A stretch of DNA of 64,000 bases from Planktomarina sp. GTDB taxonomy: Bacteria > Pseudomonadota > Alphaproteobacteria > Rhodobacterales > Rhodobacteraceae. Below the pieces are notes generated by a model. That model made no database searches. It saw nothing but the letters and a program-made list of their open reading frames with translations, and was not told where the DNA came from. Both the position numbers and the translations under genes were made by a program. This document shows, piece by piece, positions 56,410-64,000 of the stretch (positions are counted from its first letter, which is position 1; each line of letters starts with the position of its first letter). The DNA is taken from the NCBI GenBank assembly GCA_020630595.1, contig JAHDBC010000001.1, positions 76,189 to 140,188 of the forward strand. Direction: 5' to 3'.

Positions 56410-58344
56410 TCATGTGGCCGCCCGTTTTCCGTCCAGTTGCGCGATCCCCAGAAGATCCAGAACCTTGGTTTCGATGTCACCTGCCGTCAGCCCAGCCATG
56501 GCATACATATCCGCTGGGCTGGCCTGATCGATGAACGTGTCGGGCAGGACCATGGACCGAAATTTCAACCCCGTGTCGAACACGCCTTCTTCTGCCAACA
56601 GCTGGGCCACATGTGACCCGAACCCGCCAACTGCGCCTTCTTCGATGGTGATGACAACGTCGTGGGTCGCTGCCAAGCCGATGATCAAATCACGGTCCAG
56701 CGGTTTGGCAAACCGCGCATCCGCAACGGTGGGGTGCAACCCTTTTGATTGCAATCGATCCGCGGCCAGTTCAACTTCGGCCAGACGGGTGCCAAACGAC
56801 AGGATCGCCACTTTCGCCCCTTCCCTGACAATACGGCCTTTCCCGATTTCCAAGGGTTCCGGGGCTTCAGGGATATCCACGCCAACGCCTTCGCCCCGTG
56901 GAAAACGGAATGCGATCGGGCCGTCATCATGGGCCACGGCAGTGGCCACCATGCGGGCAAGTTCTGCTTCGTCGGCGGCGGCCATCACGACCATCCCGGG
57001 AAGATTTGCAAGATAGGCCACATCAAAAGAACCGGCATGGGTTGCGCCATCGGCACCCACCAAGCCTGCACGATCGATGGCAAACCGGACCGGCAACCCC
57101 TGCAATGCAACATCGTGCACAACCTGATCGTAGCCGCGCTGCAAAAACGTGGAATACATCGCACAAAATGGCTTCATCCCACCCGCAGCCAATGCCGCCG
57201 AAAACGTGACGCCGTGCTGTTCTGCAATGCCCACATCAAAACAGCGCGATGGGTAACGTTCCGCAAACAGATTCAGCCCCGTTCCGTCAGGCATGGCGGC
57301 GGTCACGGCGCAGACCTTGTCATCTTTGGCGGCGAAATCCAGCAAGGTTTTCGCAAAGACCGAAGTATAGGACGGCGCGTTGGATTTCGCCTTTTTCTGT
57401 TCGCCCGTGATCACATCGAATTTGGCAGTGGCGTGGCCTTTGTCCCGCGCAGCTTCGGCGGGGGCGTAACCTTTGCCTTTCTGCGTCACCACATGGATCA
57501 GGATCGGCCCGTTGGCCCGATCCTTCACCGTGCGCAAAACCGGCAGCAATTGATCCATGTCATGCCCGTCGATGGGGCCCAGATAGGAAAAGCCCAATTG
57601 TTCGAACATCGTGCCGCCGACTGTCATATGTTTCAGCATGTCTTTGGCGCGTTTTGCCCCTTCGCGCAGGGGCGGCGGCAACAGGCTGACGGCGCCCTTG
57701 GCGGCGGCCTTGAATTCCTGAAACGGTTCGCCTGCATACAGTTGGGACAAATACGATGACAGCGCGCCGACGGGTGGGGCAATGGACATTTCATTGTCGT
57801 TCAGAATAACGATCATCCGCTTTTTCAAGTGACCGGCGTTGTTCATCGCTTCAAACGCCATGCCAGCGGACATTGATCCGTCACCGATCACAGCAATGGC
57901 ATCGCCGATCCCATGTTCTGTCGCACCACCCAGATCGCGGGCCACGGCAAAGCCCAGTGCCGCAGAAATTGACGTGGACGAATGCGCGGCCCCAAAAGGA
58001 TCGTAGGGCGATTCCGCCCGTTTGCAGAACCCCGATAGCCCGTCTTTCATGCGCAAGGTCCGGATGCGATCACGCCGTCCGGTCAGAATTTTGTGCGGAT
58101 AGCATTGGTGCGACACATCCCAAATGATCCGGTCTTTGGGGGCATCAAACACCGCGTGCAACGCCACGGTCAGTTCCACCACACCCAAACCTGCGCCCAG
58201 ATGCCCACCCGTTTCGGACACGGCCGAAATCGTTTCCTGCCGCAGTTCATCCGCAACCTGTTTCAATTGTGCATCCGTCAGCCCATTCAGGTCTGCGGGC
58301 GTTGAAACAGTGTCTAACACTGGGGTTTTGGGGCGATCAGACAT
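56410..58344 (-). CDS. dxs: 1-deoxy-D-xylulose-5-phosphate synthase (ispA-linked copy)
   Basis: Second full-length DXP synthase, 644 residues, closely like the copy at 881 along its whole length. [16 protein letters not shown] (about 159-174) is the ThDP motif and [12 protein letters not shown] (about 373) the catalytic Glu region. It follows ispA by 14 bases, so it is the housekeeping copy in the xseB-ispA-dxs operon found across Proteobacteria. AAAGGC precedes the ATG. Confidence 0.97.
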   Translation of the reverse strand: MSDRPKTPVLDTVSTPADLNGLTDAQLKQVADELRQETISAVSETGGHLGAGLGVVELTVALHAVFDAPKDRIIWDVSHQCYPHKILTGRRDRIRTLRMKDGLSGFCKRAESPYDPFGAAHSSTSISAALGFAVARDLGGATEHGIGDAIAVIGDGSMSAGMAFEAMNNAGHLKKRMIVILNDNEMSIAPPVGALSSYLSQLYAGEPFQEFKAAAKGAVSLLPPPLREGAKRAKDMLKHMTVGGTMFEQLGFSYLGPIDGHDMDQLLPVLRTVKDRANGPILIHVVTQKGKGYAPAEAARDKGHATAKFDVITGEQKKAKSNAPSYTSVFAKTLLDFAAKDDKVCAVTAAMPDGTGLNLFAERYPSRCFDVGIAEQHGVTFSAALAAGGMKPFCAMYSTFLQRGYDQVVHDVALQGLPVRFAIDRAGLVGADGATHAGSFDVAYLANLPGMVVMAAADEAELARMVATAVAHDDGPIAFRFPRGEGVGVDIPEAPEPLEIGKGRIVREGAKVAILSFGTRLAEVELAADRLQSKGLHPTVADARFAKPLDRDLIIGLAATHDVVITIEEGAVGGFGSHVAQLLAEEGVFDTGLKFRSMVLPDTFIDQASPADMYAMAGLTAGDIETKVLDLLGIAQLDGKRAAT

Positions 58345-58358
58345 GGGATGCCTTTCGT

Positions 58359-59231
58359 TTATTTCTTGCGGTCAACCACGAACTGGGCAGCCGCCTTTAG
58401 TGTTTCGGCGCGATGGCCATAGGGGGCAAGCGCATCGGATGCTTCATCGACCAAGGCACGCGCACGCGCCTTTGCCTGATCCAACCCCAAAAGCGATACA
58501 AAGGTTGCCTTTCCAGCCTCTGCATCTTTTTGTGTCGCTTTGCCGACTTCTGCCGCATCGCCTTCTACATCCAAGATGTCGTCCGCAATCTGAAAGGCGA
58601 GGCCCAGCGCAACGGCATAGCGACGCAGGGGGGCCGGATCTTCGCCAGCCAAAACCGCGCCAGCCTGCGCCGACCACCGGATCAAAGCGCCCGTTTTGTT
58701 GTGTTGAAGGTCCGAAATTTCATCCAGATTAAGGGGTGTGGAAGCAGTTTCGGCGGCGATATCCTGTGCCTGCCCCAGTACCATGCCCTCTGCCCCACTG
58801 GATTTCGCCAACCCTGCAATCAGGGCGATCCGGACGGCGGCATCCCCATGGGTGGTCGGATCGGCCAAAAGATCAAACGCCAGTGTTTGAAGGCCATCGC
58901 CCACCAGTACGGCCGTGCCATCATCCCACTTTTTATGTACCGTGGGCTGGCCCCGGCGCAGATCATCATCGTCCATGCATGGCAGATCATCGTGAACCAA
59001 CGAATAGGCGTGCAATGCTTCGACCGCCGCCCCGGCAAATGCAGGACCATGGCCCGGCACATCAAACAAGGCAGCGGATTCCATGACCAAAAACCCGCGC
59101 AGACCTTTGCCCCCAGCGACCGCATAGCGCATGCCATGAACGACCGGCAGGTCCGCGTACCCGGCCATCCGGTCCGCCAGAACGGCCTGCGTCGCTGCAG
59201 CAGCAGCAGATAGTCGTTCAGGAAAGGACAT
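58359..59231 (-). CDS. ispA: Farnesyl diphosphate synthase
   Basis: Short-chain prenyl transferase giving C15 farnesyl-PP for quinones and cell-wall lipid carriers. 290 residues. First Asp-rich motif [10 protein letters not shown] (about 81-90), second DDILDVEGD (about 222-230). It lies between xseB and dxs in the usual isoprenoid operon. Paralogue of crtE. Confidence 0.95.
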   Translation of the reverse strand: MSFPERLSAAAAATQAVLADRMAGYADLPVVHGMRYAVAGGKGLRGFLVMESAALFDVPGHGPAFAGAAVEALHAYSLVHDDLPCMDDDDLRRGQPTVHKKWDDGTAVLVGDGLQTLAFDLLADPTTHGDAAVRIALIAGLAKSSGAEGMVLGQAQDIAAETASTPLNLDEISDLQHNKTGALIRWSAQAGAVLAGEDPAPLRRYAVALGLAFQIADDILDVEGDAAEVGKATQKDAEAGKATFVSLLGLDQAKARARALVDEASDALAPYGHRAETLKAAAQFVVDRKK

Positions 59232-59235
59232 CGGT

Positions 59236-59484
59236 TCAGACGCCGTCCAGCGGTTTATGCCCCGTGGGCTGACCGTCTGCGTTCAATGTGATCGCGGCAA
59301 CTTTTTCTTCTGCCGCTTTCAGCTTGTCTTCGCAGTGCTTTTTCAGTGCAGCGCCGCGTTCATACAATGCGATGGAATCGTCCAGCGCGACATCGCCGCG
59401 TTCCAATTGGGTCACAACCTGTTCCAGTTCGGCCATCGCCGCTTCGAAACTCATCCCTGATACATCGGTGTCAGCCATTGCCAC
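59236..59484 (-). CDS. xseB: Exodeoxyribonuclease VII small subunit
   Basis: An 82-residue helical protein that joins XseA in the single-strand DNA exonuclease VII. The [34 protein letters not shown] block (residues about 10-43) is the family core. It overlaps the end of the deacetylase gene by 14 bases and precedes ispA by four. xseA is not in the window. Confidence 0.94.
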   Translation of the reverse strand: MAMADTDVSGMSFEAAMAELEQVVTQLERGDVALDDSIALYERGAALKKHCEDKLKAAEEKVAAITLNADGQPTGHKPLDGV

Positions 59485-60400
59485 GCTCCATCAAAACCTT
59501 AACGTGTGCCTTGGCGCTGGCGGCCAAGGCTTCCAAATCATAGCCACCTTCCAGACAACTTACCACCCGGCCTGACGCATGGGTGTCAGCCAAATCATAC
59601 AGCTGGTCCGTCGCCCAGGCGAAGTCTTCTTCTTGCAGTTCCATACCCGCCAATGGATCAGCCGCATGTGCATCAAATCCTGCGGAAATCAGCAGAAGTT
59701 CAGGTTGCCACCGATCCACCATGGGCAACACCTGTTCTTGCATGGCTTTGCGAAACGCCATGCGGCCCGCGCCATCGGGCAGGGGAACGTTCAACACGTT
59801 GTTATAGCCGCCCGTTTCATGCGCATGCCCTGTGCCGGGGTACAGCGGCATTTGGTGGGTCGATGCAAAAAAGATACGGTCATCCCCTTCCACCAAATCC
59901 TGCGTGCCATTGCCGTGGTGAACATCGAAATCCACGATCGCCACACGTTTCAGGCCATGATGATCCAACGCATGTTTCGCGGCCAAGGCAATGTTGCCAA
60001 AGAAACAAAACCCCATTGGTGTCGATGTTTCGCAATGGTGCCCCGGTGGGCGCATCGCGACGAAGGCGTTTTTGGTTTCGCCCGCCATCACCATATCAAC
60101 CGCCTTGATCGCGCCGCCCGCAGCGCGCAGCGCGGCCTCTAACGTGCCGGGTGACATATGCGTATCGCCATCCAGCGACACCCACCCATCAGACGGGGAA
60201 GCGGATTTGATGAAATCAATGTGGTCCTGTGGATGCGCACGCAGCAGATCGTCATCCGCAACTAGTGGCGCGGTCACCGTGGGCAGATCCAGCGGCGCCA
60301 AGGCCGCAAGGATGTATTCCAGCCGCGCAACCTGTTCAGGGTGGCCCGGTGGTGTCACATGCTGCAGGCAAGCGGGGTGTGTGATGATGGTCGTTGTCAT
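59471..60400 (-). CDS. Histone deacetylase family protein (acetoin-utilisation type)
   Basis: A 309-residue zinc amidohydrolase of the class II histone-deacetylase family. [21 protein letters not shown] (His pair near residue 140) and the metal block [12 protein letters not shown] (about 173-184) are complete, and the late LEGGYD (about 289) is present. In bacteria such proteins deacetylate polyamines or acetyl-lysine; the substrate here is unknown. It heads a run into xseB-ispA-dxs, common in alphaproteobacteria. Confidence 0.92.
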   Translation of the reverse strand: MTTTIITHPACLQHVTPPGHPEQVARLEYILAALAPLDLPTVTAPLVADDDLLRAHPQDHIDFIKSASPSDGWVSLDGDTHMSPGTLEAALRAAGGAIKAVDMVMAGETKNAFVAMRPPGHHCETSTPMGFCFFGNIALAAKHALDHHGLKRVAIVDFDVHHGNGTQDLVEGDDRIFFASTHQMPLYPGTGHAHETGGYNNVLNVPLPDGAGRMAFRKAMQEQVLPMVDRWQPELLLISAGFDAHAADPLAGMELQEEDFAWATDQLYDLADTHASGRVVSCLEGGYDLEALAASAKAHVKVLMERGNG

Positions 60401-60445
60401 GCCCGTGTCAAAGCGGAAAAGACACGGGCTGGCAAGGCGGACCTG

Positions 60446-61144
60446 TTATTCCGGCGCAAGCATGTACCCGGCCCCACGCACCGTTTGCAGGTAACGTGGC
60501 TGTTTCGGGTCCGCTTCGATTTTGCGGCGCAAGCGTGTGATTTGAACATCGACAGCGCGTTCCTGGGCCTGCCCCCCATCCCGGCCCAATTCTTCGACCA
60601 GTTTGGTGCGGGTCAATGCTTCGCCCGGTGCCGCTGAAAAAATACGCATCAGGTGGCTTTCGGTGGCGGTCAACCGCACCAGATCGTTGCCCTGCCACAT
60701 TTCGCCCCGGTCAATGTCATAGCGTACGGGGCCAAGGTGCAGCACTTTCGGGATTTTCTTTTCTGGTTCCGGCGCAGGGGCACGGCGCAAAATGGCGTTG
60801 ATGCGCAACAGCAATTCTTTGGGTTCAAACGGTTTGGCCAGATAATCGTCAGCCCCGGCTTCCAGCCCTTTGATCCGATCTTCGGTATCGCCTTTGGCTG
60901 TTAACAAAAGAATGGGCGTAGACCGTGTTTCGCGCAGATGCGCCGTCAGTTCGATCCCACTTTCGCCGGGCATCATCACATCCATGATGATCATATCGAA
61001 ATCAAGACCCGACAAAATGCGCCGCGCATGGGCTGCATCCCGGGCTGCAGACACCAAGAACCCGTTTCGGATCAGGAATTTTTGCAGCAATGTGCGGATG
61101 CGTTCGTCGTCATCCACGATCATCAAATGTGCGTCTGGTATCAT
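60446..61144 (-). CDS. petR: OmpR-family response regulator, PetR-like
   Basis: A 232-residue two-domain regulator. The receiver domain (1-120) has the acidic pocket DDD at 11-13, phospho-Asp55 in IIMDVMMPG and Lys near 107 in LAKPF; the winged-helix DNA-binding domain follows (about 135-230, with RLRRKIE and VRGAGYML). Its ATG overlaps the petP stop. This MarR-plus-OmpR pair matches petP-petR of R. capsulatus, where it lies upstream of petABC; here petABC is 30 kb away. No sensor kinase is next to it. Confidence 0.88.
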   Translation of the reverse strand: MIPDAHLMIVDDDERIRTLLQKFLIRNGFLVSAARDAAHARRILSGLDFDMIIMDVMMPGESGIELTAHLRETRSTPILLLTAKGDTEDRIKGLEAGADDYLAKPFEPKELLLRINAILRRAPAPEPEKKIPKVLHLGPVRYDIDRGEMWQGNDLVRLTATESHLMRIFSAAPGEALTRTKLVEELGRDGGQAQERAVDVQITRLRRKIEADPKQPRYLQTVRGAGYMLAPE

Positions 61145-61653
61145 GCCCCGCCCTTCTCGCTCAGCTTGATATACATTTTACGCATCTCTGGGTCCATCAT
61201 GGCTTCAAGCACTTCACGAAACCCGTGAACAGCTTCGGGTCCGGCTTGTTTGTAAGCTTTGCGCATGCGGGCACTTTGGGCAAATGACAATTCACGTTCC
61301 AGTGTTTGCCCCGCGTCTGTCAGGGTTAGATTGCGTTCGCGTTTGTCTTTCAGACCGACCGTGTTTTCCACCAACCCATCTTCGATCAACGTGCGCAGAA
61401 CACGGTTCAGGCTTTGCTTGGTCACGCCAAGAATGTTCAACAAATTGTTCACCGTTGTGCCCGGACTGCGCGCGATAAAGTGCAGGGCGCGGTGGTGCGC
61501 GCGGCCATACCCCTGATCGACCAAAATCCGGTCCGGATCTGCGGTAAACCCGCGATAGGCAAAGAACATCGCTTCGATCCCTTTGCGCAGCTGATCATCT
61601 GTCAAAAACAGCAACGCTTCGCCCAATTCGGAACGTCCGGTCGGATCAGCCAT
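61141..61653 (-). CDS. petP: MarR-family transcriptional regulator, PetP-like
   Basis: A 170-residue winged-helix regulator. The DNA-binding helices are around TTVNNLLNILGVTKQSLNRVL (about 65-86), followed by the wing with DKRERNLTLTDAG. It resembles PetP of R. capsulatus. I prefer ATG 61653 (AGGG six bases upstream) to GTG 61662. It is divergent from ilvE; the 158-base gap holds both promoters and nothing else I can name. Confidence 0.88.
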   Translation of the reverse strand: MADPTGRSELGEALLFLTDDQLRKGIEAMFFAYRGFTADPDRILVDQGYGRAHHRALHFIARSPGTTVNNLLNILGVTKQSLNRVLRTLIEDGLVENTVGLKDKRERNLTLTDAGQTLERELSFAQSARMRKAYKQAGPEAVHGFREVLEAMMDPEMRKMYIKLSEKGGA

Positions 61654-61811
61654 AATTTTCACCCTGTCGCTTTTTTAGGCAAGATACGTCAGTGTTGTTG
61701 ACATTCCAAGAATCGATTGTTAGCCAATCACACATTTTGCGCAACTTTATGTCCGCATCGGTCATATTGGCGTAATTTTCATAAACCTTAGCCACCTGAA
61801 GGAGGAGAGAC

Positions 61812-62678
61812 ATGGCAGGTTACGACGACCGCGACGGCATCATCTGGATGGATGGTGAATTGGTGGACTGGCGTTCTGCGAACGTCCACATTTTGACCCA
61901 CGGCATGCACTATGCATCATCCGTATTCGAAGGGGAACGCGCCTATAACGGAAAGATTTTCCTGTCGCGCGAACACACCGAACGGCTGCATTTTTCCGCA
62001 GGCGAATTGGATTTTGAAATCCCGTTTTCGGTGGATGAAATCGAAGACGCCAAGAAAGCCGTGCTAAAGGCCAACGGATTGTCCGACGCATATGTGCGCG
62101 CAATCGCATGGCGCGGCGCAGGCGAAGACATGGGCGTCGCATCTGCACGCAACCCGGTTCATCTTGCCATCGCGGCATGGGAATGGGGCGCATACTATGG
62201 CGACGCGAAATACGATGGCGCCAAGCTGGATATTTCGAAATGGAAACGGCCATCCCCGGAAACCATTCCCGTCCATGCCAAGGCCGCTGGATTGTACATG
62301 ATCTGTACAACCTCCAAACACGCCGCCGAAGCCAAAGGGTGCAGCGACGCCCTGTTCATGGATTATCGCGGCTACGTGGCCGAAGCGACCGGCGCGAATA
62401 TCTTTTTCGTGAAAGATGGCGAAGTGCACACCCCGCTGGCTGATTGTTTCCTGAACGGCCTGACGCGGCAAACCGTGATTGGCATGCTGCGGGACAAACA
62501 GATCAAGGTTCACGAACGCCACATCATGCCAGAAGAACTGGACAGTTTCGAACAGTGCTGGCTGACCGGCACCGCCGCCGAAGTCACACCGGTTGGGCAG
62601 ATCGGCGAACACAAATATGTCGTGGGTGATCTGTGCCGCCAGATGGCCGAAGATTACGAGGCATTGGTCCGGTCTTAA
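61812..62678 (+). CDS. ilvE: Branched-chain amino acid aminotransferase
   Basis: PLP enzyme of fold type IV that makes Leu, Ile and Val from their keto acids. 288 residues. HGMHYASSVFEGERAYNG (about 31-48) is the family start, and the phosphate-binding block EATGANIFFVKDGEVHTP (about 192-209) and TGTAAEVTPVGQI (about 253-265) are kept. GGAGGAG is just upstream of the ATG. Confidence 0.96.
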   Translation: MAGYDDRDGIIWMDGELVDWRSANVHILTHGMHYASSVFEGERAYNGKIFLSREHTERLHFSAGELDFEIPFSVDEIEDAKKAVLKANGLSDAYVRAIAWRGAGEDMGVASARNPVHLAIAAWEWGAYYGDAKYDGAKLDISKWKRPSPETIPVHAKAAGLYMICTTSKHAAEAKGCSDALFMDYRGYVAEATGANIFFVKDGEVHTPLADCFLNGLTRQTVIGMLRDKQIKVHERHIMPEELDSFEQCWLTGTAAEVTPVGQIGEHKYVVGDLCRQMAEDYEALVRS

Positions 62679-62696
62679 CCCGGCCCATAATCAATC

Positions 62697-62728
62697 AAAA
62701 AGCCCCGCCAACCGGACGGGGCTTTTTT
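62697..62728 (+). terminator. Bidirectional terminator after ilvE
   Basis: AAAAAGCCCCG and CGGGGCTTTTTT flank a short loop. On the plus strand it ends ilvE, and on the minus strand the A run makes a T run that can end the small gene at 62729. Confidence 0.88.
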
Positions 62729-62989
62729 CTATTTTCGTTCCAGATCAGTCAGCCGCTGGCCGTCATCGCCCAGATGGTTGCCCGCATCGCCAGCCCAATC
62801 GCCTTCCTGTTTGATCGCTTCGGCCTGTTCGGGTGGCAGTTCACGGGCCAAATCTGCGACTGGACGGTCGTCGCGGTCCACTTCTTCCAGTTCAGTCAAC
62901 TGCGCGGCACCGGCATTTGGAATCTCTGTCAGGTTTTCCGTATGCGTGCCGGATCCCGGCTGGGTGCTGTCTGTTGTTTTGTCGGCCAT
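62729..62989 (-). CDS. Small acidic, Thr/Asp-rich protein of unknown function
   Basis: An 86-residue soluble protein, strongly acidic (many Asp and Glu), with no hydrophobic segment and a probably disordered first third. AAAGGAGAA precedes the ATG at 62989; the frame is open much further up but that is a shadow of copD. Such short acidic proteins are often stress or nucleoid related, but nothing shows that here. Confidence 0.7.
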   Translation of the reverse strand: MADKTTDSTQPGSGTHTENLTEIPNAGAAQLTELEEVDRDDRPVADLARELPPEQAEAIKQEGDWAGDAGNHLGDDGQRLTDLERK

Positions 62990-63033
62990 GTGCGTTCTCC
63001 TTTGGATAAAGAACGCGGGTGGATCGAATTGGT

Positions 63034-63828
63034 TCAAATTGCGGGGGGCGACTGATGCGTCAGCCATGCGGTAGCGCAAATCACAGCCCCAAAGATCACT
63101 GTTTCGACGCGCACCGTTCGGTGCAGGGCGGCAGCCGACTGTGTTGCGACACTGCGGCGGTTGTACACAGCGCACAGCAAAACACCCACCACCAGCGCAA
63201 CCTTGACCAAAAGCGTGCGGCCATAGGAGTCTGATACCAACGCGCTGACGGACCCAACCATCAGGTAAGACAGGACAAGTCCGAATGCGATTGCAAGTGG
63301 CACCAATGCCATGGCCCAGCGCCCAAACCACGCACCGACCGAAACCTTGGCACCCCGGTCCGCACACAGGATCAGGACAATCCCACCGGCCCAGAACGCC
63401 ATAACACCCACGTGAAAGGCCACAAGGGACATGGCATACCCAGACACGGCAGCGCCATGCCCCGTCGATGCGATGGCAAACACAACGCCAACGACCGCCG
63501 CAACGCCAAACCCGAACCACAGGCCGGACAGCATCAAAAAGCCCCCGGCAATCGCCCATGCAAAATCAGATCGCGCTTTGGGGGTTTCCAACAGAATTTC
63601 ATGGATAAACGGATCAAACATCCCGTCCCATGCCCCGGCCAGATCATAGGCTGACGTCGCATAACTGCCCGCCGCCCCAGCCAGCAGAACCGCCCCAAAC
63701 GCAGCGCCCCACCATGGTCGGGGCATCATCGCCTGCCCAGCGCCAAGCAAACGCAGAACAAAGGGGCCTGTTCCAAAAAAGCCCGCACCCAAAAGCACGG
63801 CCTTTAGGGTGACAGTCAGGATGATCAT
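63034..63828 (-). CDS. copD: Copper resistance D family membrane protein
   Basis: A 264-residue inner-membrane protein with about eight helices, of the CopD/YebZ type thought to bring in copper after CopC binds it in the periplasm. Its ATG overlaps the stop of the copC-like gene. Histidines in the loops (for example GHGAAVSG and the C-terminal LTHQ) are in places used by the family. Copper supply for cytochrome oxidase is a likely use. Confidence 0.87.
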   Translation of the reverse strand: MIILTVTLKAVLLGAGFFGTGPFVLRLLGAGQAMMPRPWWGAAFGAVLLAGAAGSYATSAYDLAGAWDGMFDPFIHEILLETPKARSDFAWAIAGGFLMLSGLWFGFGVAAVVGVVFAIASTGHGAAVSGYAMSLVAFHVGVMAFWAGGIVLILCADRGAKVSVGAWFGRWAMALVPLAIAFGLVLSYLMVGSVSALVSDSYGRTLLVKVALVVGVLLCAVYNRRSVATQSAAALHRTVRVETVIFGAVICATAWLTHQSPPAI

Positions 63829-64000
63829 TGTTCCGTCAATGTGAACGAAACAGTCCCCGTTTGAACGTGGCCATCAGACCCGATCCCGCGCCAGTCCAGC
63901 GTGATCAACCCCGGTGCCAGCGCTGTGTCAGCCGGGATGTCAAACACCGTGGCCGCAGGGCCGCGCGGCACATCCAACCGAACCACTGTTTCGTTTTCAG
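63825..64000 (-). CDS. copC: CopC-like copper-binding periplasmic protein, partial (start beyond window)
   Basis: Only the last 58 or so residues lie in the window. They read like the C-terminal beta-strands of CopC: LDWRGIGSDGHVQTGTVSFTL, where the Asp-Gly-His is the conserved metal-site turn. Coupled by ATGA to copD, so both form one operon. The N-terminal His that completes the copper site cannot be seen. Confidence 0.8.
   Translation of the reverse strand, partial: ENETVVRLDVPRGPAATVFDIPADTALAPGLITLDWRGIGSDGHVQTGTVSFTLTEQ

Noticed and set aside
56749-57759. 336-residue open frame antisense to the second dxs
   Set aside because: Shadow of a highly conserved gene; a like shadow occurs in the first dxs.

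Overview
The window looks like the chromosome of an anoxygenic phototrophic alphaproteobacterium of the Rhodobacterales (Rhodobacter/Roseobacter group). Evidence: the Rhodobacter-type superoperon order crtEF-bchCXYZ-pufQBALMX, a pufX gene (not pufC) after pufM, spheroidenone-type carotenoid genes (crtA, crtC, crtD, crtF), CcrM DNA methylase, a PetP/PetR regulator pair and a fbc/pet cytochrome bc1 operon. Glutamate is written almost always as GAA in spite of the fairly high GC content. A Loktanella/Yoonia-like marine member is my guess for the genus; that is inference only.

Layout. 1-22,937 is one half of a photosynthesis gene cluster: a membrane-anchored cytochrome c2-like gene, a photosynthesis-linked dxs, the leftward superoperon from crtE (12,971) to pufX (2,960), rightward crtD-crtC, leftward crtI-crtB-tspO, and rightward crtA-bchI-bchD-bchO. 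The three control regions (bchC, crtE/crtD, crtI/crtA) each carry two perfect TGT-N12-ACA palindromes, the PpsR/CrtJ repressor site. Together these genes make geranylgeranyl-PP, carry it to spheroidenone, insert Mg into protoporphyrin, reduce chlorophyllide to the bacteriochlorin level and build the RC-LH1 core. The other half (bchFNBHLM, puhA, ppsR and others) is not here: after bchO the sequence switches to housekeeping genes.

23,000-31,400 holds ccrM-rnhB, two small secreted proteins, an unusual membrane-tethered winged-helix protein, a PfkB kinase, a GST and the cytochrome bc1 operon petABC. 31,400-45,300 holds a PLP aminotransferase facing an ornithine cyclodeaminase-family gene, the thiBPQ thiamine transporter under a TPP riboswitch, aroC, a split DsbD-like pair (exported thioredoxin plus CcdA), a DMT exporter, HU, the ade-amn purine salvage pair and arsC. 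45,300-56,400 is mostly accessory: a Flp-pilin-like protein, an aldolase-family protein, a fatty acid hydroxylase, an FrhB-family Fe-S flavoprotein, and an acyl-CoA dehydrogenase / NDP-forming acyl-CoA synthetase / CaiD-like hydratase set. 56,400-64,000 holds the second (housekeeping) dxs with ispA, xseB and a deacetylase, the petP-petR regulators, ilvE, and a copper-related copC-copD pair cut by the window end.

Gene density is very high: most operon neighbours overlap by ATGA or TAATG, and no gap without a gene exceeds 300 bases. I recognise no tRNA, rRNA, CRISPR array, insertion sequence or phage gene. Points most worth a second look: crtD and crtC have no ATG/GTG/TTG start where one is needed; the puf 3' UTR has five stacked stem-loops; PufX has lost the GxxxG dimer motif; three GANTC sites sit just upstream of ccrM; and two proteins have odd architectures (a membrane-anchored winged helix, and a pilin-like N-terminus on a large soluble domain).
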